64,000 nt of DNA, from positions 1-64,000 of the forward strand of contig JAKCPI010005643.1 of assembly GCA_023213315.1 (NCBI GenBank), given 5' to 3'. Below the pieces are notes generated by a model. It did no database searches. It worked only from the letters and a program-made list of their open reading frames with translations, and was not told the DNA's origin. How positions within the stretch are numbered: position 1 is the first letter of the stretch; each line of letters starts with the position of its first letter. The position numbers were made by a program, and so were the translations under genes. This stretch comes from Euborellia annulipes (lineage: Eukaryota; Arthropoda; Insecta; Dermaptera; Anisolabididae). Below are positions 54,089 to 64,000 of this stretch, in pieces.

Positions 54089-54135
54089 GTAATTCACATC
54101 TCATATCATAGTTTTTCTAACGAGAGCGAAGTTAT
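54089..54135 (+). CDS. candidate internal exon, unknown gene
   Basis: Acceptor gttttttctttcatttcag and donor GTGAGT are both strong. 47 bp, only one frame open: VIHISYHSFSNESEV with phase 0 in and phase 2 out. No partner exon found within reach; the DNA 54180-54330 that follows is GC-richer and open in several frames (GAKESERIVLVTRVQVF…). Function not recognised. Confidence 0.4.
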
Positions 54136-54935
54136 GTGAGTATTAAAACAACTTGAATATTTTTCTAAAGATCTTAAACAAAAAGGTTAACTATTTAAAT
54201 TGTTTGGCGCTAAGGAGAGTGAGAGGATTGTGTTAGTAACAAGGGTTCAGGTGTTTTTAATCAGCAGACCAACTCCGGCATCCATCTTGCTGTCTCTCCA
54301 ACAGGGGATGTGACCCTCACCCGGAAATTCTTCTCTACCCCTTCTTCCTATCTCCTAACTTGCTAATCATTAGAGTATCTAATTTCATTTTATAAACATA
54401 CAAGATAAGAGACTGGCGGATTAATCACTGCAAGAAGTTGGAGGGGTTCTTATCTTGTTCTTTTTCTTTTTAAATCAATAAAATTATGTTCAACAAATTT
54501 GAATAGCATATTTTTTTGTTATTAGCTTTGATTGTACTTCGTTTTTTCTGCGTTATTGTGACGAAAAAGGTTTTTTTTTTTTATATTCACACTTTTTCCC
54601 ATTTACACCAACACTCACACACTAGGGTGGCTCTTATTTTTCAAAGTTGGAAACTTATGCCCCCTAGTTTGGTGCCATTGCCAAAAAAAAAAAACCTGTG
54701 TAAAATTTCAGCTCAATCAGATAAGGGGAAAGGGTGCCCAAGAGCCCTGAAAATCGAAAAAAAAAAACAGAAAATCACAGAAAATATTCATTTTATTTAT
54801 TTATCTTGTTAAAAATTTAAATTATATACAAAAAAGTGTTATATAAAAGTTGTAGATCTATAAAAGATGCACATAATAACATCTATCAGTTTTTTATGTA
54901 CGACGTAACGGTTTCAGAGAAAACCGCGAAAATCA
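54136..54935. other. mixed DNA, SINE-1 tail fragment at 54572-54620
   Basis: 54572-54620 (ttatattcacactttttccc, accaacactcacacac) is the tail end of a minus-strand SINE-1. agggtggctcttatttttc at 54624 starts an unknown, possibly repeat, segment. Confidence 0.35.
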
Positions 54936-55400
54936 AATTTTACTTTCTCTTACCTATACATGTAATATATAACCAATGAAGTACGTGGCTGTTGATTTAT
55001 GCACAAGGAAGGAAGCAGGTGCAGCCAAAATTAAAGCCTCCGATTTTGGCTGCACCTGCTTCCTTCCTTGTGCATGTAATATATATATAGAGAGAAAATA
55101 TTTGCTTTCATGTAATAAATTTAATGTCAAAATTTTGATGGATATACACGTTTTGAGATCCCCTGAGTCCAAAAAAAAATGGTTTGTGCAACATGGTCTG
55201 TCTGGGTGGGGGTGGGTATGTTTTGTGAAAAAAATATCTCAAGAACGAAAAGAGCTAGGTGATTGAAATTTTATATTTAATTAAAGTACCCCCTGGCATG
55301 TGACACGAAGCTTTAGAACAAAATCGGCCAAAGAGTACTAATGTAGTAGAGTACTGATGTACTTTTTCAGTTTTTTTTTTTTTTCCGATTTTCTCAAAAT
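54936..55400 (+). mobile_element. DINE-like element, 5' half, with palindromic insertion
   Basis: Start hairpin broken by 55001-55073. After it gagagaaaatatttgctttc, tggatatacacgttttgag, GTCTGGGTGGGGG microsatellite, aaatcggccaaagagtact, cgattttctcaaaata. Confidence 0.8.
55001..55073. repeat. near-perfect palindrome made of two fused MITE ends
   Basis: gcacaaggaaggaagcaggt, gcagccaaaat, then after 11 bp attttggctgc and acctgcttccttccttgtgc. Each arm is the end of the element at 41149-41485. Confidence 0.85.
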
Positions 55401-56140
55401 ATATATATAGAAGGTTGAGAAACAAAATAGAATGCCAGGCTGAGATCAGGGCTTAAATTTACGACAGGAGGTTTTGACAAGGACAAAATTTTGACTCGGG
55501 GACTCGGGTATCATTTCATTTTTTATCAAATGACAGCAGCTACCTTATTATCATATTTAAATTATCTTCCTCTTTGGACAGAAACAATTTTAATTAAATA
55601 TAACTACTTTTGCACTCTTATCCTTATTTATATATAAATTAATCAGAAATATAAACTCTATTAATATTTTATAAAAATACTTTAGAAACACAAAAAGATT
55701 AAATGTGAGAAAAAAAATAAACGTTCTATGTACGTACGTACAGGGTGTTCATAATATAAAACTCTTTTTACGTTCTCCGGCTGTTTTTAAAGTATCTCCT
55801 TATAAAAAAAAATCCTTAATATTATAACCTAGACACTTATTACTTCATTCACTTTGAAATTTTATATTCGTCGGCACTTTCTTTATTAAAAAAATAAAGA
55901 AACAAAAAGGAAATGATTATCTGATTACAAATATAAAATAATAAGTACTCGTTTAGACGTATTAAGAGTGAATAAATTAGAGAGCAATTTAGTAAATATA
56001 ATAAAATCGATTTATTATTGATCAATATATTCCATCTGGTGCATTGTTTTTTTATTTTTGCTTCCTGCTGCGTAGGCAACCTAAATTATGATCATTTGTT
56101 GATTAGTTCATTACATGGACTGTTTATTTTGAAAGTGGGA
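55401..56140. other. AT-rich DNA, nothing firmly recognised
   Basis: tacgtacgtacagggtgttc at 55728-55750 may be an element end (compare 23590). Confidence 0.3.
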
Positions 56141-56142
56141 CA

Positions 56143-56302
56143 TATAGGGATATACACGTCCACACCAGGGACGCACAAGGATGCACACGCCCGCACCAGG
56201 GACACACACAGTAGATCGAATGTGGCCAGAAGAAAAATGTGTGTCCCTGGTGCGGGCGTTTGTATCCCTGTGTGTCCCTGGTGTGGACGTGTATATCCCT
56301 GT
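56143..56302. repeat. inverted repeat with GGGACACAC / GTGTGTCCC units
   Basis: Left arm agggatatacacgtccacac, cagggacgcacaaggatgc, acacgcccgcaccagggaca; right arm tgtccctggtgcgggcg, tttgtatccctgtgtgtccc, tggtgtggacgtgtatatcc. Arms about 65 bp, spacer about 25 bp. Units within an arm are also direct repeats. All frames here are artefacts. Confidence 0.8.
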
Positions 56303-57016
56303 CCCCTCTGTCCCCCCCTCAAGATTCACTATGCAGACCTGCTGTGGGCGTGTGGATCCCTCGATCATTTTTAATAATTTTTACTAGAGTTATTTTTACT
56401 TTCTCGTATAGAATATAAAGAGAAAGTATTGTAATTTTAATAAATATTTCGCTGTTTATTTAAACCCTCGTTAGTTTGACACCCAGAAAATATAATATAG
56501 ATTAATATTCGCGTTTGAGAGAAAATTTTTCGCTTTGGTGCTAAATAACTTAATAAAGTTAGCAATGATAAACTATGTCATTTGAAGTGAAGTTAGTTGT
56601 TCATTTGAGAAATGCTTACTTGCCCTGCGTTTTCAGGGAGTTATTACAAGCGAGAAAGAAACAGCCAGCCTATATGTGTTAGAACGAGAGAGAAAATGAA
56701 CATACCTAGAGAGAGAGAGAGAAAAAAAAGCTCAAAAGAATCAGTAATAATTTATTTCTTTATGACAAGAATTCCAGAACATATTTCATACTTATATTTT
56801 TTTTCCTTTATTTTTCTGGCTACTTATTTGAGAGAAAAAAAAAATCTTCAACTCAATGACATAGAAATTAATAAAAAAAAAAGTAAAAAATAATAACACT
56901 AAATATAATATTTTTATATAATTTATTATATTCTACTAACTTGAGATTGCGTTAATATTATTATTAAAAATCATAAAATATTTATCAAGAATTTAAATCA
57001 AGTTTTGCTTAATAAG
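56303..57016. other. AT-rich DNA; short DINE-type start hairpin at 56396-56440
   Basis: tttttactttctcgtatag, aaagagaaagtattg then a body unlike DINE but like 17385 (ttttaa after tattg). A 93-codon frame at 56612-56893 passes through (GA)n and is not called. Confidence 0.4.
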
Positions 57017-57152
57017 ATAAAAAAAAATCTGGTGTGACTGGCCTCACAGAACACAACCAAAGGTAAAAGAACATTGTGTTCTGTGCTTGTCAAACCAGAC
57101 TTTTTTGTGTCGAGATATATTTAGTTTCCGCCGATATTTTAAAATTCAAGAT

Positions 57153-57385
57153 TTAAGGCTGAACGCACATCAATTGAGCAAAAACGTTTTGTCCAAGAGC
57201 AAAACGTTTTGCACAATGACAACGAACACCGATAGAACAAAACGCTCAATGGGAAAACATTTTGTTCAATGATGTCGAATCATGTCTTTTCGGTTTGCGT
57301 TGACCCATAAAAAACCATTGAAAAAACAGTTTTAGACAGGATTAGTCGAAAACGTTTTTGCTCAATTGGTGTGGGTTCAGCTTAA
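57153..57385. mobile_element. TTAA MITE nested in the DINE-like element
   Basis: TTAAGGCTGAACGCACATC and, inverted, TTAAGCTGAACCCACACC, both followed by aattgagcaaaaacgtttt. Several aacgttttg motifs inside. TTAA at both ends. Confidence 0.85.
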
Positions 57386-57410
57386 AATATATAAATGGAG
57401 GAAAACATTT

Positions 57411-57645
57411 CGACGTTCTAATTAGTAAAGTGCCTAACTCCATTTTTGTTTATTTTTCAGGAGAGCCAAAAAAACATTTCATTGTCATTGTTAGACCACT
57501 GTTAAACACTTTTCGAACTGAAAATTTTGAATTACGTTCTTACCCAATTCAGGGCATAAGGAGAATGATATTTTTCAACAGAAAATACAAAAAAATGATT
57601 TTCGGAAATCAAGTGGAGTTTGACACTTTTCTACTGAGAGCGCCG
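57411..57645 (+). pseudogene. exon-like segment captured inside a DINE-like element
   Basis: Replaces the few bases between aaaacattt and ttatattttg of the DINE body. Contains a good acceptor (catttttgtttatttttcag, ending 57460) followed by an open frame: GEPKKHFIVIVRPLLNTF, RTENFELRSYPIQGIRRM, IFFNRKYKKMIFGNQVEF and DTFLLRAP. Composition and the intron-exon boundary look like a host gene piece. No donor before the element resumes. Opposite to the element's own orientation. Source gene not recognised. Confidence 0.5.
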
Positions 57646-58085
57646 ATTTATATTTTGTTACCATGGCAACCATTACGCCTATCTTTCCTATGAAATACAA
57701 GAATAAAGTGGTCTTCATAAGATTTCAATGGCAAAATGAGATATATATTTTAAAGAGCATCTAAAAAATAATTTATTTATGAATTTTAAACAAAATCGTT
57801 AGAGCAAATTTTGAGAAAATCGAAAAAAACTGAAAAAGTACATCAGTAGAGTACTAGTATTCCCAGAGGGGTACCTAACTTAAATATAAAATTTCAAACT
57901 CCTAGCTCTTTTCGTTTTTGAGATATTTTGTTCATAAACACACAGACAGACCAGGTTGCAAAAACCACTTTTTTAATGTGTATATTCATCAAAATCTCGG
58001 CATCGAATTTGTGACATCCAATTCTTTCTCTCTCTCTATATATATATATATATTAAATATATACATAGGTAAGAGAAAGTAAAAA

Positions 58086-58564
58086 AAGATAATAGAGCAC
58101 TGGAGTTACTTGATTGGTGGTTTGGAGTTCCTAAAACTTAAGCTCCGCCCCTTCAAAGCTTCCTCAATTCACGACTCATACAATAAATCAATTACAAAAA
58201 GCTTCAGCAGGTAGAAGAGTGAGAAGAGAAACCATTGAACTGGAAAAAAGGAGGAGCCACAAAGCAATTTCGGATGCCTAGCTCACAGGCGCTTAAAGTA
58301 AAATGGAATAACACGACTCCATGGGTTCGCACTTATACAATTATACGTATCCTATCATTCGTTATTTCGATTAATTAAACAACCATAAATATAATTATTA
58401 ATTTTACAAATCAAAAAAAAAAAAAAAAATAGGGATGAATTACGTAAGTTTTTAATTATTCGAGTTCACACATTACCTACACATAATTCCAATTTTTTTT
58501 TTTTTACTCAGGGAGGTCTAAAACGTCAAGAATGGCCTCACAAAATCTCAAAGTCAAATTTTGT
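58086..58564. other. mixed DNA, no supported gene
   Basis: 58225-58380 is open on the plus strand (KPLNWKKGGATKQFRMPS…) for about 50 codons without splice signals. Confidence 0.25.
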
Positions 58565-58850
58565 ACATTTTTTTTATTTTTTATTTTTTTTATTAAAACA
58601 CTCACACTTTTTTCTCATTCACACTCACATTCACACACACATACACACAGTCTTTTCGGCAACTTAGGCCATTTAAGACTTTTTAAACGATACTCGTATT
58701 TATATAATATATATTTATTTGGGGTCCAGGCATTCTTATTTAAGCCATTTGGTATCCAAATGGCTTAAATAAAATCATCGGACTGCCTGGGGTCCGAACC
58801 CGCGACGTTTGGTATACGAGGCTAGCACGCCAAGCCCCGAGGGCAAATTG
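58565..58850 (-). mobile_element. SINE-1, complete copy
   Basis: Poly-T tail, cactcacattcacacacac, ttttcggcaacttaggcc, ccatttggtatccaaatgg, ggtccgaacccgcgacg, head caagccccgagg. Confidence 0.85.
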
Positions 58851-59689
58851 TTGCAATTGTTTACAATAATTACTTTCTACACTTGGTAAACGAAAAAGTA
58901 AAAATCACAATTAAATAGATAAAATCAATAAATAATTGGTTAATTTATAAGATTTTTCGGCAACCACGGGACAGTTTGAGGGCGATAAAGAAACCGATCC
59001 TTTAAATTTTACGTCATCCTCTTTTTGTTTCGGTGATTTTAGATGTTATCATGATTCAAAAGATAAAAATATATTTATTAATTTTATTTATTCCTGAAAA
59101 ATGAAGATGATATATACTACGTATAATTAAAATAAAAAAAAATAAAAAAATGATCCAGTTAATTAAAAAACATTTTATCTTTTCAAAGAGAGCGAGAAAG
59201 AAAGATAATGTTTTAACAAAATATAATCTGGAAATTTTATTCCCACCTTTTGTAATTATATCTCCCTTTTAAACCCCAATTCACGTGACGCACCCCCTCC
59301 ACTCTCCCTTTTTTTCATACTATACAACCATATGTTTTAGTTTAACTCATTCTCACTCTCTCTTTTGAAACCTACCACATCGTTTGATCTCCCTCTCTTG
59401 CAGTATTCATTTATCATATATATATATATATATATATATAAATAATGAGGGGAGAGGAGAAGGTGTAGTATATTCGCTGGTATTGTTAGGAGCCACTTCC
59501 CTCTCCCCCTCTCTCACCCTCCTCGCTATTTTCCGGTGGGCGCCGTCTTTCCTATAACTAATATTCATTTACAATTCAGACGTCTAGAGCCCATATATTC
59601 TCATGAACAGAGTGCAATTTATATATTTATTCTTTCGCACGCATGCATTTTTATTTATTAAAATTGAGAAGTAAAATAAAAATAATATT
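58851..59689. other. AT-rich DNA, CT/GA tracts and (AT)n at 59419-59442
   Basis: 59290-59570 is CT-rich with ctccctctcttgcag (acceptor-like, 59402) and ttttccggtgggcgccg. Possibly regulatory; no exon could be defined. Confidence 0.3.
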
Positions 59690-59790
59690 AAACTAAATAT
59701 ATCTCGACACAAAAAAAAAAATCTGGTCTGATAAGCACTGAACACAACTTTCGATTACCGAAGGTAACCAGTCACACCAGATTTTTTTCT
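59690..59790 (+). mobile_element. DINE-like element, collapsed terminal hairpin
   Basis: taaactaaatatatctcgac, aaatctggtctgataagcac, tttcgattaccgaaggtaac, cagtcacaccagatttttt. One strand of the inner stem is lost. Confidence 0.8.
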
Positions 59791-61078
59791 CTTAAAAATA
59801 TATCATTTATTTTAAGATTGTAGAATTATGAAAACCAAAAAAAAAAAATAAAAGCCTTAAAAATTCATCATGTACCCCCGGGGTATTTCTTGTAACATGT
59901 AACAAAAAATTTCTATTTCTCTTTTATTAAAAGTTTATTTAAAAAAAAAAAAAACAATTAAATTTTTAACATTTGACAGGATATTTTTGACCTTTTCTCT
60001 GTTAAATGAATTGAAAATTAGGCATGACCTGTGCGTTTTTTTTTTGTTTTTTTTTTGTGTTTTTTTTTTTTTTACAAACCAGATTTAAAGTCAATTTTCA
60101 ATAATCATCACCATCGCCATTTCATTTCAAATTTCCAAATGTTTATTTTGAGGTTTATATTCTAAAATGGATAAATTTTTAATTATTTTCTATCAACGTC
60201 AACAAAAAAGAAAAAAAAAAGTAAAAAAGAGAATAGAAACGATCGGCATTTGGTTGGTAATATTGATATTTGTTTTAATAATTATTTTAACTTTGTAATT
60301 TTTAATTAATTATATATTATGCCTAATGCGTGGTGGGCGTAATTTATGACTATATATATAGTGAATGAAAAGAAGATAAATCAAATCAATTTAATTATTG
60401 ACTAGTTTATGATCAGAATTCAATTAAAAAATAAATAAATTTAATTCGTTTTAAATTTGAAATTATGTGTTTATCATTTTAAAAGAAGGGATGGGGATTT
60501 GTGTGTATGAGTATAACATATATAGTGATATCATCATGGTTAGAGCAGACATGATTATCGATTTAATTTTGTCATTATAAACTAGATTATTCCAGGAGTA
60601 TTAGACACTTTTCAGAAAAATCAAAAAATATTTTTCCTTTATTAAATTCTTTTTGATTAATTAATATACAGTCAAATAAATGGCTATTTGTAAATGGATA
60701 TGTATTTATGTAAATTAATTAGTTATTTTTAAAGGCATAATTAAATGTAAATATATGGAGGCGTTAATGGTTCACTCATACACATGTACACTATTGTATT
60801 ACTACTATTAAATGAATAAAGGATAATGAAGAAGAGAAGTCCTGCCATTGTAGGAGCCTCTGTGTAATAAAACTCTCAACTAGATATATAAATAGAAATT
60901 TCAGTTTTAACGAGACTATTCAGAGCTGAAATGAGCATTTTTCCATAAGAGATAATTAGTATATCAATATACATAGATTCATATACAAAATTCATCACAG
61001 TTTATACACATTGGGTTTTATCGCACATTACCTGGCTCCTATTCTTCACTTTTGTCATTTTATGAAGATTAAGGTACT
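59791..61078. other. AT-rich DNA, nothing recognised
   Basis: Poly-T and poly-A runs near 59940 and 60040-60075. No exon candidate. Confidence 0.3.
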
Positions 61079-61145
61079 AATCGGTTAAGCTGTAACAAAA
61101 AGGTCTATAGTTGCAACTCAGGTTCAAATCCCTCTTACCGTGAAA
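61079..61145 (+). repeat. tRNA-like SINE head
   Basis: aatcggttaagctgtaaca (A-box-like), caggttcaaatccctc (B box). No acceptor stem; AT-rich DNA follows. Confidence 0.45.
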
Positions 61146-61196
61146 ATTTAAATTAAATTCATTAGAAATTTTCATAATGATTTTTCTTATGTCTAA

Positions 61197-61275
61197 CTAG
61201 TCGCAAAGCCCGCCTTCGAGTCTTCCGCCTGCCCCCCCCCCTCCCTGGACCCCCTTGCTCGCCTGCACACAATTT
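61197..61275 (-). mobile_element. Helitron 3' end fragment
   Basis: Minus strand ends ...cgaaggcgggctttgcgaCTAG at 61197; cctggacccccttgctcgcc is shared with Hel-1 (11790). The hairpin is incomplete. Confidence 0.65.
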
Positions 61276-61499
61276 TTTCTTTCTTTCGGTAATTTAAAGA
61301 TGCATTCTGTACTTGTTGATCAGAATATATATACAAATCAAATTTTTAGGTATTAATTTTTAAAATTTTATATTAAAAATAAAATTTAATCTGCATCCAC
61401 CATTTTATCAAATATATTTAATAATAAAATTTAATTCCCAAAAAAATATTTCTCTCAAATTCGGGGAGGGGGTAATTACCCCCTTTACACTGCTGCATC

Positions 61500-61682
61500 C
61501 TCCTTTGGTGAAAGGAAGTGGAGCCGGTGAGGAAAATTTAAAACTTTAAGTCAGATAGGGACCTTTAAAATTTTGCATCATATGCTTGTCTTCGGCGAGC
61601 AATTGCAAAATTTCCAAACAGTGAGCAAGAATAAATTTGATGCATTTGCTCGCCGAAGGCGGGCTTCTCCACTTGTATAAGA
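61500..61682. repeat. dispersed repeat, inverted copy at 63165-63345
   Basis: ggaagtggagccggtgagg, ttaaaattttgcatca, ggcgagcaattgcaaaattt, cagtgagcaagaataaat. In the other copy these occur in reverse complement. ctcgccgaaggcgggc at 61650 looks like a Helitron-type hairpin arm. Confidence 0.6.
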
Positions 61683-61769
61683 AAAATGAAAAATCTAAAA
61701 GACTACCTTAGTTGTTTTAAAGATTTATTAAATTTTTTTAACCCAAAATGCATATTAAATATAAAAAAG

Positions 61770-62040
61770 TAAAAATATCAAGTTCAAAAAATCTTTAAAA
61801 TTATTAACCTAGTGTTGTTAATTTTTCAATTTCAATATATAGACCTACATAATAATTCAACTATACTTAATAGTTTGAATTTATCAATTAATAATTACAT
61901 TAGAAAAATAACAGACAAAATGAGTGAGCCGACAATCCAAAATAAGTTTACTGATTGGCAAGATTTTAACGAGGTTTTCAATTTTTTTTTTCACTCTCTA
62001 AATTCATTTTTTATTTTAATCTTAAAGGCCTATATCTGAA
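61770..62040 (+). repeat. dispersed repeat (as 2520-2660), with a short protein-like frame
   Basis: After the shared repeat, ATG at about 61920 reads MSEPTIQNKFTDWQDFNEVF then runs into a T-run. The F-x-x-W-x-x-F-x-x-x-F pattern resembles the start of MULE-type transposase ORFs, but the match is short. Confidence 0.35.
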
Positions 62041-62885
62041 CTGATTAAAAAAAAAAGTAAAAATAAATAATTTAGAATATAAAAATTAATCATATGAATA
62101 GTTTAGATATTAATGCCTATATCCAGAACCCATTTGGATTTGATATGTGTTTATTCCCGTAGCTTTACCTATAGACGTCATTAATGCTCATGTATTTAAA
62201 TAAAAAAGTCAAGAGAGCTTATTTTATTACTCTAGCTATGATAATAATATCATATTTTTATGACTTTACCTTCCCTAAAAAAAATGAACAAATTAGATAC
62301 CTAAATAAAAAAAAAAAACTATTTTTTTAAAGTAAATGTCACCCACAGAGCATAAGAGCGAGGAGAGAGGGAGAGACTTTAGCAGCAACGATGGCACTTT
62401 TCAAGAGGTAGCTCTTCTCTCTCTCTCTTTTTTTGGTCCAGAATATTCCGCCCTAATATATAAAAAGCCTCAAACCATTCGTGTCTATGTGTTTGAGAGG
62501 AGAGAGAGAGAGAAATATTAACACACCACTTGCACAAAGAGAGAAAGGAAATTCTTTCCTTTCCGTTAACTTTTTGTATAAAATAGCGATTTTTCATTTT
62601 CATTTTTTTTTTTATATCCTTTTCTTTTTAGACATATTCTATATGAACTACATATCTTCCCTTTCTCTTTTCTCTCACACACAAACTATTTTAATTCTAT
62701 TTTCCAATTCTTTTGTAAGAATCTGGAAAAATAAAACCTATTTTGGATGGAATATATTAAAGAATTATAAAAAAAAAGAGGAGAGACCGAATTACCACAC
62801 TTATAAAATGTTAGTTAGTATATAATAATTTGCCGACCTCTCAATGCGGGATTAAATGCGAAGAGAGAAGTTAGTTTATAAACAT
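62041..62885. other. AT-rich DNA with GA/CT tracts
   Basis: gcgaggagagagggagag at 62358 and gagagagagagaaat at 62504. Two overlapping frames (74 and 114 codons) reflect these tracts. Confidence 0.35.
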
Positions 62886-63000
62886 AGGAGAGAATTTTGA
62901 GAAAATCGAAAAAACTGAAAAAGTAAACTAATCAGTAAAGTAAAAGTACTTTTTGGCCGATTTTGTTCAAAAGCTTCCTGTCACGTCCCAGAGGGGTACT
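62886..63000 (-). mobile_element. DINE-like element, internal fragment
   Basis: gagaattttgagaaaatcg, gtacttttt ggccgattttg, aaaagcttcctgtcacgtcc, cagaggggtact. Confidence 0.75.
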
Positions 63001-63164
63001 GATAAGTACAAACGTTGTCCACGGGTACTAAGTTAACCTCATTGCAACATCTTTAACTTGATTAAAGTTTCATTAAATATAGTAGCACTGTTTTCTTTAC
63101 CAGCTGAAGTTTGCCATTTTGTCTATAGTGATATTGGATGTATATAATTTTATTTTGTATAAGA

Positions 63165-63345
63165 AAAAACTCAAAGACGCAAACAATTTATTCTTGATCA
63201 CTGTTGGGAAATTTTGCAATTGCTCGCCTTCGCAAAATTTTAAATTTTCAAATTTCTCTCTCGGGCTTAAATTTTAAATTCCCTCTCCCGCTCCACTTGC
63301 TGTAACTCTAGCCATTCATTGGTCTGATAAGCACATACACACAGG
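63165..63345. repeat. dispersed repeat, inverted relative of 61500-61682
   Basis: aatttattcttgatcactg, gggaaattttgcaattgctc, gccttcgcaaaattttaaat, ccgctccacttgctg. Confidence 0.6.
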
Positions 63346-63382
63346 GACAGGAAGTCAACCACTAGCACTTTATATTATAGAT

Positions 63383-64000
63383 CAGTGGTTCCCAACCTTT
63401 TGTGGCCCATCTGGAGGTTAACTAACACCTATCGCCCCCTTTTCATTTTCATTGTATGTTACAGAACTATACCTGCTGTACATACACAAAATTCACATGG
63501 TTCAAATTGAATCAAATTCATAGATTCTGTGATCTGCATCTGCATTTTCGTACAAAACATGATTTAAAATTTTTAACAAAAAAGTAGCCAAATAATTTAT
63601 TTCAAAGTTAAAAATAAATCAACTTCCTGAGAAAACGTTTTCTTTTCAAAATGAATAAATACAACAACTGCAGAAATAGTGACCGAAATGTTGAAATTTT
63701 TTTTAGTTAAATTGTATTTATTATTAATTACTAACTAAAATTAACCACAATTAATGGGAAAAATTTATTTTGAAAACTACTCCTGCCCTAGAAGTAGTAG
63801 GCAAGTTTTCTAATATTTATCTCCACCCAAATCTCTTAAAAATCTTATATTCATTTTATTTTTATGAAGAAAATTTCAAAAATGGATCTTTTTGATAAGG
63901 AGCTCAATGAGGAAAGGCAGCCAGCATAAATAAAAACTTTTATATTATTTCATCGACGTTTCGGAAGCTCGTCGCTTCCATCTTCAGGACCTATGGCCAT
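63383..64000 (+). mobile_element. hAT (Charlie-type) left end, runs out of the window
   Basis: cagtggttcccaaccttttg is the well-known start of Charlie-type hAT elements. The right end would lie beyond 64000 or is lost; a Penelope terminus begins at about 63925. Confidence 0.5.
63925..64000 (-). repeat. Penelope-like terminus at the window end
   Basis: Minus: ggtcctgaagatggaagcg, acgagcttccgaaacgtcg, atgaaataat, then tatgctggctgcctttcctc. The core has CTGAAGA in place of CTGATGA, so it is probably not an active hammerhead. Confidence 0.5.

Larger units (their letters stand above)
57017..58085 (-). mobile_element. DINE-like element with two inserted segments
   Basis: Terminal hairpin at 57024-57108 and start hairpin ending ggtaagagaaagt at 58070-58082. 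After ttcaagattta a TTAA MITE (57153-57385) intervenes, the element continues for about 25 bp (aaatatataaatggagg, aaaacattt), then 235 foreign bases (57411-57645), then resumes at ttatattttgttaccatgg. Confidence 0.85.

Noticed and set aside
54240..54345. GC-richer open stretches on both strands
   Set aside because: Both strands look equally coding and no splice pair or start could be chosen.
62379..62825. Overlapping frames of 74 and 114 codons
   Set aside because: They follow GA/CT tracts and T-runs; no domain.
1..64000. CRISPR array, operon, rRNA, phage or viral genes
   Set aside because: No regularly spaced short repeats with unique spacers, no clustered intact genes, no rRNA motifs; tandem repeats present are minisatellites inside transposons.

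Overview
The window is AT-rich animal nuclear DNA, almost certainly from an arthropod or a close relative. The grounds are spliceosomal introns, one spliced secreted-protein gene, tRNA-derived SINEs, mariner and hAT relics, piggyBac-type TTAA elements, Helitron-type elements and Penelope-like termini. No bacterial gene organisation, rRNA or CRISPR was found. The species cannot be named from sequence alone. Nearly all long uninterrupted reading frames lie in repeats or low-complexity DNA and are not genes; what is coding is in short exons.

Genes. One complete gene can be assembled by hand on the minus strand at 18335-20397. It has five exons, one only 29 bp, and encodes a 183-residue secreted protein with a signal peptide, four cysteines in the mature chain, and a layout like small lipid-binding proteins (ML / GM2-activator / DUF1091-like). 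Its last intron is loaded with transposon. Other coding evidence is partial: plus-strand exon candidates at 25716-25770, 27901-28052, 33971-34103 and 54089-54135; a minus-strand coding stretch at 26572-26747 and 27271-27544; a gene fragment cut off by a transposon at 22592-22821; a mariner transposase relic at 7791-7927; and an exon-like piece embedded inside a transposon at 57411-57645.

Repeats. The dominant family, called DINE-like here, has about 28 copies. A full copy is about 660 bp. It starts with an AT-looped hairpin containing ACTTTCTCTTACC, has a GTCT/GTGT microsatellite at about 150 bp, and ends with a roughly 100-bp nested hairpin closed by AATCTGGTGTGAC / GTCACACCAGATT. The start motif recurs inverted inside the terminal hairpin. 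This is the architecture described for Helentron/Helitron2 non-autonomous elements, DINE-1 for example. Plus strand is defined here as ACTTTCTC to CACCAGATTTTT.

A second group is canonical Helitron (5' TC, 3' hairpin then CTAG), including a copy at 30957-32010 holding an internal GC-rich tandem array. Other families are a tRNA-headed SINE with a palindromic body (SINE-1), two more tRNA-like SINE families, several hAT MITEs with intact 8-bp target duplications, TTAA MITEs (one a self-insertion at 20706-21474), a 1.2-kb element with GCCCAGTTGCACCAAC ends, and Penelope-like termini with hammerhead-ribozyme-like cores.

Layout. 1-8.7 kb: Helitron, SINE and MITE fragments. 8.7-14.2 kb: a dense nested cluster of DINE-like copies, Helitron and hAT. 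14.2-18.2 kb: large TIR element and SINEs. 18.3-20.4 kb: the lipid-binding-like gene. 20.7-25 kb: TTAA elements, a possible promoter, a broken gene, Helitron. 25-34.5 kb: the best remaining coding evidence, interrupted by Penelope, DINE and Helitron copies. 34.5-64 kb: mostly repeats separated by AT-rich DNA with microsatellites and a few candidate exons.
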